Assembly (NCBI GenBank): GCA_002118135.1
Contig: BDIU01000559.1
Span: 1-44,045, forward strand
Direction of reading: 5' to 3'
Length of the DNA stretch: 44,045 nucleotides
Origin: Trebouxia sp. TZW2008
Lineage: Eukaryota; Chlorophyta; Trebouxiophyceae; Trebouxiales; Trebouxiaceae
The notes under the pieces are model-generated. The model had not been told where the DNA came from, made no database searches, and worked only from the letters and a program-made list of their open reading frames with translations. This document shows, piece by piece, positions 21,901-33,900 of the stretch. Position 1 is the stretch's first letter; each line of letters begins with the position of its first letter. Position numbers and translations under genes: made by a program.

Positions 21901-24900
21901 TGTGTTGTGACTTCTGCTCTTGAGCTGCTTCATTTTCATGTTGTTGCATTTTGATTGATGGTTGCTACTTCTGGTATAGGCGACAGGCACAAGAAGAAGA
22001 ACAAGTCAAAGCGGAAGCAGAAGGATGCAGAGCAAGCTGCTGTACCTGACCCTGAGACCACTGTTCACAATGCCTCAGGTCAGAGATAAAGATTATTCCA
22101 ACTTGTGGGTGTTTGACGCTAACAACTGTTGAGCTTCTGCAGCATTATGCAATAGACTGTACTTTTGTGAACAGATTGCTTTACCAACTGTGCTCCAACC
22201 TGTTCACCATGCTCTGTCAAATGCCATGTAGCCTGGCATAATGGCTTGACAGGGTGAAGTTGCTGACCCGACTCAATAATCTGCTTTTAAATATGCTTCA
22301 TTTTAGTGTTGTTGCGTTGCTGTAACTGTTTTGACCCTTTGGCGTAGGTGTGAAGCAGAAGAAGGAGGAGAAGAGGTCCAAATGGAAGCAGGAGGATGCA
22401 GAGAAAGTTGATGCGGCTCAGCCTGAGTCCAGCGATCCTGATGTCTCAGGTCAGGGACCAGAAGCCGCACTGCAAGTCTCAGCGTTTGCTGCAGCTGACT
22501 TATGTTGAGCGCCTGCGGCAGCATGCAAAAGGCTTTGCTGCTCAGTGACCGCGCCACAGACTTTCACTGCTAAGCCTTCTCAATGGAATGCCACTTTGTC
22601 AGCGTGCACAACAGCTGTGAAATTATATGTGTGCTGGAATCAACACCTCCTGCCGTGATGCGGCTCAGAGTCTGCAGCTTTTGACCGACAAATCTATCAT
22701 ATGCCATGCGCACAAGCTAAATACAGATTGTCATGCTTGACCAGCTGTGCTCCAACCTGTCCATCACAATGCATTATGTAGCCTGGCATGATGGCTTGAC
22801 AGGGTCAACCTGCTGATCTGACTCGACTTCTGCTCTTGAGCTGCTGCAATTTCATGCTGCTGCACTGCTGTGACTGGTTTGAGCTTCTGGCGCAGGCAAG
22901 AAGCAGAAGAAGAAGAAGAAGGGGTCAAAGCAGGAGCAGAAGGATGCAGAGCAAGCAGATGCAGCCCACCCTGACACCAACATTCCTGATGCTTCAGGTC
23001 AGTGATCAGAAGCTGTACTGCAAGTTCCAGTGTTTGATGCAGCTGACAAGTGCTGAATGCCTGCAGCATTATGCAAACGTTGTACTGCTCGTTTAGAGCT
23101 TGTCAGTCAAATTGTGCATTGTCAGCGCTCACAACATTTGTCAACATCCAGTGCTTGCCTGTGTTGACACCTGCATCACAAACTTTGAAATTTTGATAAT
23201 TCAGTGGGTGCCGTGCGCGCATTCTAAGCACAGATCATGCTTCACCAGCTTTGCTCCCACCTATTCACCAAACTGTGTTGAATGCCGTATGGTCGCTTGG
23301 CATTGTCAAGTTGCTGATCTGACCTTTCTTCTTGATGTGTTTCACTTCATTTGTTGCAGATTTGTAATCAACTGAATATGGTGGCACAGGTGCCAAGCAC
23401 AAGAAGCAGAAGAAGGGGTCAAAGCAAAAGCAGAAGGGTGCAGAGCAAGCTGATGCGGCTCAGCCTGAGTCCAGTGTTCCTGGTGCCTCGGGTCAGACAT
23501 CAACCGGTACATTGAATTCTTTAGCGTTCTATGCTGTTGCAGAACACTGAGCTCCTGCTGCATTGTGGAAAAGCCTGTGCTCATTGGCAATGCTGCAGGC
23601 TTTACAGCTTCTCAGCAACCTGCATGGTCAGCCTGCACAGTAGCTATCAACATTGAAATTCTGCCGGAGTGTGCAGCTGTGAGGTGTCGCAAAGTCTGCA
23701 ATCTGCAACTGGCGAAAGTCGTGACATGCCATGCACCAAATTACAGCTATGCTGTGCTGTTCAGGCGTACGCAATCCTGAGGATTCAACACATGATGGCA
23801 GGCAGCAGACCAGTACTGAGCCAGCTTCAGCAAATGCATACAACCAGCCCTCCAGTCCTGCAATTGCTCGCCTCTCAGATGCTCCTGTGGACAGCAGTGA
23901 AGCTCTCAAGGCTATCAGTCCAGCTGATCCCACAGGTATTGTTCCTGGAGCATAGCCTCAGTGCAGCTTTAGGTGCATTTTGATATCTTAAGGAAATCAT
24001 AGCTTGTTTTCGACAATGATCTTGCACCTTTGCCCGCGTTGAATTAGCAGCATGTTTGCAGCTAGACTTACTTTGTTGACATGCACCTGTGCAGCTGTGA
24101 CATGCTGGCTCTGACTCAAATCTGTTTCCCTTTTGCAGGTGCTGCACTCCATGTGCAGCCAACAGATGCTTTTGACCAACATACCGCCGTGAACAGAGCG
24201 CCGTCTGCACCAGCTAGCGTTGCTTTGCCATCTGCACCACTTAATGAGTCTGCTGCTGGCCCTCTGGCTAACTCCCTTCAGTCTCTTGAGCGCGCTGACA
24301 TTGAGGGTGAGCTGGCTGCTGCTGCTTTGCAAATCTGCAGTCCCTTGAATGCACTGACATGCATGCGCGTCAGTCCTACTTTGCAAGTAATATGCAAATG
24401 CAAAATGTGTGAGCATCGTGTCCACCATCCGTTGCGTCAATGAAAGCTAGATTGGCGCCTTAAATTCAGTGTTGATGGCCTCGGTGGAAACAAGTTTGAA
24501 CGTGTAGCATGCTTTGGTTAGGCCAGGATGGCATATTGCTTTGTATACTGCTGCTCTGCAACTGGTTACCTGTTATGTGCACCTGCACGGGTTAGCAGAG
24601 AAAGAGAAGGACATGGCACCGCTAGGAGCCGTCACTGCACACCAGCCAGCAGGATGAGCTGCAACATGTGCTGATCTTGTCTGTCCACTTTTGCTTGCAC
24701 AGCTTCTACACTGCTGCCCTGTAGTCACCTTAAGTGCTCGTCTGCACAGATGGGGAACAGCCGCAGCAGCAGGAGCAGCAAGAGAGGAAGAGAAAGAAGA
24801 AGGTGAGAAAATCCAAGAAGGACAGTGCACTGCAAGCTGAGGAGCCTGCTGATATGCATGGTGCAGAAGTTTCTGAAACAAAGGTGCAAGCTGCTGCAGG

Positions 24901-27900
24901 TGAGGCAGCCTGTGGCAACTACTCATGCCTGTTCAATCAATTGGCAGCTCTTGTAGATGCTGCCTGCTGACAGTAAAGTCTAGGAAAATGTTAAGATGCT
25001 CAAGCTTTCATCTCGCATTCTTCTGGAGCTGCCTTGATTGCTGAAGCTATTGTCAGCTGACGGCTTGCCATGCTTTCAAATTGATGCCCTACCATTTGTT
25101 TGAGCGCAATCGTCTGAGCTTTTCCCCTTTTGGCTTGAATGATAGAAAACTATCCATTGCCGGCTTTGAATCTCCCAGTTAGTGTTAGGCATAGATAAGT
25201 ATGCTGTCAGTCTTTGACACATTGCAAACTTTGAACTGTGCCTTATGCCAAGTTGATCATGCAAATTTCCAAGAATACACTGCAATGCACACCGTGTCAG
25301 GCAACTGCAGCTGCTTTGCAGCAGAACACATTATGGTCATGCTATACCAGCTCTGTGTGCCATCTCCTGATAAAGACAAGACGCTTACTAACAGCTGTCG
25401 TGAATTTGTATGCCTGTGCTGCTTGTCCTGCCTCCATCTAGCCTAAATCACGACTCAAGTGTGTCTCACTTGTCATGGCGTTGAGAGGCGCTGTTTGGCT
25501 TTGCCAAGGCAGATCTAGCAACAGCATGCAATCATGCCCGTATGGCTTGTCAGCAGCATTGCTTTCAGCCCAAATGCTGCACCTGAATTTTGCTTGTGGC
25601 AGAAAGTGCCCTGCTGTCCCAGAGAGTCCTCCTTTCTGATCAATTGTCAGTCATCTGAACTTGCAAAGAACAATCTTCAGCGCCATGCTCTGTTGCAGAG
25701 CTTGATGAAGAAGAGCAACAGAGGGACAGGCCCAAGCGGATGCGTGCTGTGCAAGCTGAGGAGGGTGATCCTGCAGGAGCTGAGGACATCAGAGCTTCAG
25801 GTGAGATGTGCATGATGCTGTACCACAGCAACACTTTGTCTCGTTGCAGAACAAATATCTTGCATGGCAATGCGCTCACAGCAAATGCTGAATGCAACGT
25901 CAGTGGGCCATTCAGTCGCATCAGGACATATTGCTTTCTTCTACGCTGCATCTTGTTGTAGGTGACAGCAGCTATCCTCTCGTCAAACAGCATTATACAT
26001 TCTTGCATCACTTTCAGCATGTCTTGAGCATAGTAAATGCTTGGCAGCCGAGCAATTACTTACATCCTATCCCTAAAACCCCTCTGCTTGTTGGCTCAGG
26101 TGCAGCCGGCACTGTCAAGTCTGGCGGTGAGTACCATGACCTGGTGCAATCATATTGCGCCCCTGTCTGCGGCTTGGCAAATCTGGTTGAAGGGCAAATG
26201 GATCAGCGGCCCCATGCAGCAGGCTCACAGGCAGCCCAGCTGAGGCCATCTGCAAGAGCAACTGCAGCAAGCTGGCACGCATCAAGACATAAGGCCAGCA
26301 AGGTCATGCACAAGGCTGCAGCAGCAAGGGCAGCTGGTCAGGCTGTACTGACAGATGCAGTGCCAGATGCTGTGGCAGATGCAAAACACAGTAGCAAAGC
26401 ATTTGAGATCTCAAAGGCGCTCACTGCATCCAAATCAGCTCTGAACACAGCGATGTTTGCCAAGGAGTCTATTGTGCTTGCAATTGCCCGCGCTGATGAG
26501 CAGCAGGCTCCGCAGCCATCAGGATGCATACCTGACGGCACGTCGCTGAGTCTGAGTCTCTCTGACAAGCAAATGGCGCAAAAGCAAAGAGAGAGCCTTA
26601 ATGGCTTGAAGCATGCAGGGACAGTTCCTCAGGGCAGCAATCATCAGCGCTTTGTTGAGCTGTGTGCTAAAAGAAACAGAGTGCTCAGGGAGGTCTCGCA
26701 TCTAACAGATCATTGGAGCGAGCTTGAAGGGCAGATTCAAGAATGCTTGACTAGTATGGGCACAGCACCTGCCTCTCAGGCTGCTGTCAGTCCTGCAGCT
26801 GCTGACTGTGAAGGTGCTGCTGACTGTAAAGGTGCTGCTCTTTTCTTCATGTGGCTGTGATGCCTTGTCTGATGGCGTGTCTACTGTTGTAGAATCACAC
26901 ACAGGCAGTAGTGTCAAGAAAGATATCCCATTCCTTTCAAACTGTCTCTGCTGGCCTGCTTGCCCAGGCATATGCCAGTGTGAAGCTTCCACTTGTTGCC
27001 TGCATGGGCATGCCTGCTACTCTGAGAGCTTGGCCAGATTGCCACACATGTCGTGGCAGTATCATTCACTGGGCGCCCAACCTTTGTTATCTGTGTGACT
27101 GACAGCGCTGCAAGTGCCACCATTGCAGCGGTGCCCAGCTACGTCTCATGAACAATGTGCCATTGACTGTTTCAGGTTGTCAAGCTTTAGAGTACTTTCT
27201 TTGAACTTGCTGTATCTCTGCTTCTCATCCAATAGCTTGCAATGCAGGTGCAACTCAGCCTGCAAGGACCACAGCTGCAGAAGGTGCACATGCTGACATG
27301 CCAGCTGGACCCTTGCCATCAGATGCACTTGCAGAGCCGCAGCAGCCTGATGCGACCAATGTACCAGATGCTGCAGCTAGCCAACCTCCCTCTGTTGGAG
27401 CACCCCTTCAACCACCTAGGCAACACTACCAAGGTCACCAGAAGCCAGCATGTCAGCGTCAGCAACAAGCAAAGGGCAGTTGCCAATCAGATGGAAAGGC
27501 ACCTAGCGCAACAGGAACCATGAGTGTTTCACCCAACACATCACTTCCTGCGCAAGATGCTCAGACAACTGCTGCACAGCCAACTTCAGCACATCAGGCT
27601 CCGTCAGCTCCCACTGGGAACAGTGATGAGTTGCAACAGGGCAAAGACTTGCAAAGGACTAAAGCAGGCCTAGACTGTCCCCCTCTGCAGTTGCAACACG
27701 AGGTTCTAAAATCAGCTTTGAGTTTAGCCTCAGACACGCTGTCAGATTCAGAATCAGCATCAAGTTCAAACTCAGATGATGAGTCAGAGTCAAGCTTGGA
27801 GTCAGGCTCAGCTGTCAGCACAGAGCTTGACCAGATTCAAGCAGCTGCTCTGCTCAAGGCTACAGCGCAAGACCCGGTTGCAGCTGATGACACCCCAGGT

Positions 27901-30900
27901 GAGGCAATTGCCATGCCCAGACAGCAGCAGCAGCAGGAGGAGCAGCAGCAGCAGAAGCAGCTTCCCAATGCAGTCAATGCTGAGCAACAAATCGGTGCAC
28001 GTGCAGCACAAGCTCGCCCTGCAGTGACCGCTGAGGCTGACAACAGCACTCAATCAAAGCAGGTCTCCCAGCCGGAAAGCAGCCCTGCTCGCACAGCAAT
28101 CACACCAGCTGCCACAGTGACGACAGGTTTTGACTCAGGTGCTGATCGACAATTAGAAGCAGCTCTGACAGATGCAGCTGCTGATCAAGCGGCAACTCCA
28201 TCACACACAAGCCTGTCAGAGGCGTCAGCCAGCCAGACCTCACTAGACAGCTTGGCCTCGGAGTCCTCTTCTGAAGATGATGATGACTCACAGCAGAGCG
28301 TTCAAGCTCAGTCGGCTGCAAACAGCGGCAGACCTTCGTGGATTCACCCCATCAGGTTGAATATAGTGAGCAACCCTGTCCAAGCAGCTTCAGACCCTAC
28401 CACAGATTTACTTGCCAAAAAGCGATTCAGCAGAGATGAGCAGAATTTCGTGAGTCAACTTGCGCAGTTGTCTGCTGAAGATAAGGGACAGGCACAGCAG
28501 AGATTTGGAGCTCAGGTGGCTGACAGAAGCAGACCTTCATGGATTCACCCCGTCAGCACCTCCCAGACTGCTGATCAAGACACCAGCAGGCAGCCTCAGC
28601 AACCAGCAAGTTGGCCTAACGGCAAGGCAGGAGCACTTGCTGCCAGCATACCTGACTTGGATGCTGCAAAGCCCAGCACCAGCCAAGCAGCAACAGGCTC
28701 CCAGACTGCTGATGAAGAGTCCAGCAGACAGCCTCAGCAAGCAGCAGATGCGCTTCCCAGCAAGGAAGGAGCAGCTGCTGCTAGTGCACCTGACTCTCAA
28801 GCTTTGCAGCCCAGCACCAGCCAAGCAGCAACAAGCGCCAAGACTGCCTCAGCTGCTGAAGAGGAATCCAGCAGGCAGCCTTCAAGTGTGCTTAACAGCA
28901 AGGCAGGAGCAGATGCTATCAGTGTGCCTGACTCCGATGCTGCAGACCCCAGCACCAGCCAAGCAGCCACCAGCTTGACGTTATCAGAAGCAGTTGCAAG
29001 CCCCAGGACTGCTCAAGCCGCCAAGCAGCAGCGCAGTAAGAGACAGAAACACCAACCTGCTTTTCAATTCCCGCAAGCAGCAATTCTGCTCCGGACCAAA
29101 GCAGGACCCACCTCTGGTACTTTAGCTGACCCTCAAACTGATGACCCTTGCACAATTCGTGCCACTGCTGGCCCCATACCTGCACCTGCTTCAATACAAG
29201 GAGCTAGTGTAGCTGACCCTGAAGCTGATGAGCCTTGTACAACTGGTGCCACTGCTGGCCTAGTACCTGCACCTGCTCCAGTACAAGGAGCTAGTATAGC
29301 TGACCCTGAAGCTGATGAGCCTTGTACAGCTCACGTCACTGCCAGCTTGGTAACTCCCACTGCTTCAAAAGAAGGCACTGCAGCTGGCAAGCCTGTGGCA
29401 GCTGCCAAGCGACAGTCCAAAGAGAAGCTGCAGCAAAAGCCTGCTGCTCTGTCTCAGCCAGCAACAGCTGGGCGCCAACAAATAGCAGGCACTGCAGCTG
29501 CTGGTGCTTCTGATCTGCAGGTTGTCATGCTCAGCTTTCCTGACAAGATGCTGGATAGCATTTGCATGCGATGCTTGCAGTCATGTTCCAGACTTGGTAT
29601 TGTACATGAACAACCATTTTGCAGAAGGTTCCCAGCTTACTCACACCTTTGCCTTGCATACAAAGCTGCTTTCTTTCTGGGTCTCTCATACATTTTCACA
29701 TCTGTACTTACTTGATTTCACACCCCTGCACCCACATACTCAACGATTATTTGACGTGTCTACCTCCCTTCAAATATTCACGCCTTCACCTCTTTTGCTA
29801 CTTTGAAAATAAACGCTTTCTCAGCCATTGGAAGCACTCCCTTTCTCCCTCTCTCTTTCCTTCACTCACTGCATTTTCATTCACTCCATTTCCATTCACT
29901 CACTCCCTCACTCGCTCACTCACTCACTCACTCCTTGCCTGCCCCCCTCATGCACTCACTCACTCATGCACCCACCCACTTATCCACCCACCCACTCCCT
30001 CACTCACTCCCTCACTCACTCCCTCGCTCAATCACTCCGTCATCCACACATTGCCCTGCTTGTTGTCACGCCAGCTTTTCAACTCATCTGCACTGCCATG
30101 CAATATGCTGCAATTCAGCTGATATATAGGACTCATTCTGATACAGGCTGATCAACACATGGGTTGGCTGCAGGCTGTCAGACAAGACCCAGCAGATCAA
30201 GCAACTGAGTTCTGTCACTATCGGGAGCCAAAGCTGTTCCCTGGCGAGACGCCTCTGCAGTGTGAGCAGCTAATGAAGGCCAAGCAGTTCAATGCAGACC
30301 CCCCTTCAGACTCTGCCATCAATGCAGCTTACCTGTCATCCGTGCGCGAGAGTGGCATGCCATCGCGCCCCTATGCTGCATCTGAGCCTACTGCCAGACG
30401 CCGTAACTGCAGCGCAAAGGGTGCGTGTCAACATTTGTGTTCCTGCTTGCAATAACTAAACGTATGATCATGTGAGTGCACAAACAAGGCAAACACGAGT
30501 AAGCTGTAGAACAGCAATTGCCTTGTCCTGTATTATGTGAGTATGACAGATAACCTTGTAAGTGCATCGAGATCAAGAAGTGATTTGATGGGTTCTGTTA
30601 CGTTATTTGTTAGCCATAAGACCATGAGATGTTGTGACACAACTCTGCAATTTTCTGCAGAGGTGGAGCTGCAGAAACGCTATGAAATGTTTGACAATGT
30701 TGGCCGCACCAGCTTGTGGAAGAGAGCTCTGAACAATGGTGGTCAGGAGTCTGCCATCAAAGCATTAGCTGCACGAGATGCCTTTGTGCAAATGTGCTTG
30801 ATGGCTGAGCAGCCAAACTGTGGATCCGGGATACCATCTGTGCAGCAGATGAACGAGGTAGGCAGACTGCCAGAACCTTGCAAACTTGCCATTAGCTTAA

Positions 30901-33900
30901 TTAATGCATGTCTGACGCTGAGTTGCTGCAATGTTTCACAATAAACAACCTTTCAGCCTCCTGTACATGCTTTCTGGTCATCACACTGCAGGAAGATGAA
31001 TGAATTGGTGATGATGCGCTCTGCAAGTGCTTGTTGCATGCTTTTGCACCAAAGGTGCAACTGTGTACTGTATTGTTTTGGTGGCTCAGTGTGTCTCTGT
31101 GTGTTGCAGGCGTGCAAAGCATACCATGCAATGCTGCTTGATGTCTATGGATCTGAGCTGGTGTGTGCTCCGCACATTGTGAACGTGGATGCTCTCAGGG
31201 CAGGACCAGGTGTGCTGTTCCTGCCATATTTTGTTAAACGGCTCCATGCAGTGTTGCCGATGAATCAGGCAATTAAGGATGACATATGGGCACGTGCTTC
31301 CTGCCAACTTCTGCTACAGTGTTACGCAATTGGGCATCTTCTTCCTGCCACCTTTTTACGGATAGCACTGTGCAAATGGGCATCTGCTTCCTGCAACTTT
31401 CATATCAAACAAACACTATGCAAGTGGGCATCTGCTTCCTGATGTGCCCGCTTTTAACGCTGATGAACAAAACTGTCTGCCTTGACTGCAAGCACATAGC
31501 ATAAGTGAGCTTGCTGCTCTTGCAAAAGCAGCTGTGAGTAGCTGTGGCAAGGTGTGTGCAGCTTTACAAAAGATGCCATATCAGCTTTTGCGTGTACCGC
31601 AGAGGGAGAGGAGTTGCAAGAAGTACGCTTGGGATCAAAACGCTTTGTTGTCTTTCAGCCAAGCAAGGCAAATGCATCTCAAGCTGCCAATACTTTAGGT
31701 AGGCTGACGTAATGACAGGACTGTGCTGGCGGTGCAAGTGAAAATTAATCATGCTATATTCACAGTGCATTGCACTTGTGCTGCTTGTTTTCTTCTCTCT
31801 TTAGCAACAATGCTTAAGGTGCTGAAGAGAGCACCTTCAGACAGGTGCTTATTCTCCTAAGGTGCTTTATTCAGCAACTCAAGCAGCTGCATATGCATAC
31901 GTCTTTTCAATGTTGCAAGCATGCATAGTGCCTTGCCTGCAAATCATCTGTGTCATTACAATTACTTTGTGCCCTGCAGGTGAGGCAGAGCTAGACTGGG
32001 ACGCAACAATGCGGAAACTATGGCAGAAGTTGCGACTTGAAATGGCTGACCAGTCCGTGGGAAGCATGGAGCAAAACATGACAGAGGCAAACAAACTATC
32101 ATTGGGAGTCAAGGTATTCATGACAGTGTACACGTGCATAACACTTAAGCGCTGTACATAAAGAATTACCTGATGCCTCAGTCAGACTCAATGTTGAGGG
32201 GCCGTTGCATTCCATGCCAGGTTTTGTCAGAATGGTCACTGCTTGACATGCATGAGGAACAGCTTGCAAAGAGTATAGCTCTGATCCAGCTGAGCCCTGT
32301 CTGCTCTGCGACGTCTCAGCCCTTACCGTTTCTGACCTTTCTTGATACATAGAAGGACACTGCATGGAGTCATGGGCGGTACATTGGCACAAGCATCCCG
32401 GGAGACACAGAGATGGGTCAGCTGTTCAGCACCAACTCAACCGAAGCCAACAGCTTCAATCAGCTGTACTTTGTTGATGGTACCACGCCAGGAACATTGC
32501 CAGCTGGGGTGAAAACCCATGATGAGCTGTTTGGTGAGCAGCTTACACCATGCCAGGTTGCACTTGCTTAGCTGCACCTGCAGTGTGATGCTTTGGATGA
32601 CTTGTTTGCAATCTATATTCAGGGCTTTTGTTTTGACCAAGCATTTGTGTTCCCACTTGAAACACCCTTTCTATCTCTTGAAGGCGTTGTGAAACCAGAT
32701 CTACATAGGTGCAATCAACATAGCAAGCTACTCCTGCAACAGCAACTGTACCATCTAAAACCTGTGCAAGTTTGTGTGGCATACGCATCAGACCGAGCGT
32801 GAGTTGTGTCACAGATACTTTCATCCCCAGGTGACCTTCAAATCTCAAAGCCAGCGACTGTTGCTGTATCTGTTTCACATGCATCCACACAAGCACTTAG
32901 TGTTTGCTCCTTTCAATGATGTGTGCTGACAAACAGGGCTGTGCTGTGGAGTGGACCAGGCGGTCAACAAAGCCATGCCAACAGCTATCAGGTCGGACAG
33001 GCCAGACAGTGCTCTGCACTACATGTGTGTAGAAAGCACCGGCACAGCCACCTTTGTTCTGTTTGCTCCTTTTGGGCCTGCCATCAAGGCCACTGCCTTC
33101 CATCAAGAGACCAAGCAATGGCGATCCTGGAACTGTGGCACCGGTGACTGGATTGTGCAGCCTTTGGCGAGCGCATACTTCAACAGGTCTGGGCTCTGAC
33201 CAAATGCTTGCAGTGTGCAACTGACGGGCATGCGGCATTTTCCCACAACCTGTGCAGCAAGTGCAATGTTGCAAAAGTATGACTCATGGTTTGCCCTGAT
33301 TGAACAGACCACCACTTGTGCTTTTGCCCTCAGTGAAAATTTTTGACAGTTGTTGTCATGCACAGCATTTCCTCTGTGCCTAAAGACACGACAGCCAACA
33401 CATGACTTCTCCTGCTCTAGTCTTGGTATCTTGCATCTCACCACTTTGCACTCTGCATTGAATTGCTCACTGGCAAAGGTAAGACACAGGACATCTTTGC
33501 TGCCAGCCATCGCATTGCAACAGCTACGTGGCATACACTTGTGCAAAGCATGCACGTCTAGGTTTGCAACTCATAGCCAGATTGCTTGATGTTCCATCAC
33601 TGCAGCTGCTTCTTGGTTTGCACATACACTTACCTGGGTGTTAAAATAACACTAGCAAGCACATCAAAAGAAGGCAATGTCACTTGTTGTATGGTGTTGA
33701 TGATGTCAACAGTGGTAATGATGATATGCAGAAAGCTAGAGAGGGTCCATGCAGCTGTCTTGGGGGAGCACGTTCGGCATGAGTGCTTTCTGCCTTTGGA
33801 GATGTACTTAGAGGAGGGCATCCCTCTGGTGTGCTACATGCGAGACAAGGGTTTTGCTGAAATGGTGGAGCTGCCTCAGCAGTCCTGCCATGCCTTCTTG

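Larger units (their letters stand above)
13303..23491 (+). repeat. Type A exons: 13 lysine-rich symmetric phase-1 exons
   Basis: Exons: 13303-13401, 13754-13852, 14798-14896, 15825-15920, 17045-17143, 17669-17773, 18842-18940, 19402-19500, 21534-21629, 21980-22078, 22348-22449, 22896-22997, 23390-23491. Each follows an acceptor of the ggcacag type, begins with the last two bases of a split Gly (Asp or Glu in some), and ends TCAG|gtcaga or gtgaga, always phase 1/1 and 96-105 nt. Consensus plan: DKQKKKKRSKRKQKD, then AEQADAAQPE, then variable, then D(A/V/I)S-G. Length differences are whole codons, mostly in the AAG run. 17045-17143 lacks the first three bases of the usual exon start, and the frame is kept. 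The basic half resembles nuclear localisation sequence; the acidic half balances it. Flanking intron sequence is conserved too, so genomic units, not just exons, were duplicated. Confidence 0.8.
14181..23935 (+). repeat. Type B exons: 6 Ser/Pro/Ala-rich symmetric phase-1 exons
   Basis: Exons: 14181-14360, 15196-15366, 16251-16433, 18114-18302, 19825-20001, 23765-23935 (171-189 nt, all phase 1/1). Shared plan: G-(A/V)-x-K/E-x-E-D start, a KQ(H/Q)-S-TEPAA block, an asparagine/proline/serine spacer, then DVPAPV-like and SSEALKAVSSADPTG at the end. The donor is usually ACAG|gtgctg or gtactg. Each follows a type A exon. The composition is disordered. No fold is seen. Confidence 0.78.

Noticed and set aside
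29619..30151. Three overlapping plus-strand ORFs rich in Ser, His, Leu and Pro
   Set aside because: They are translations of the ctcactcactc simple repeat in all frames.
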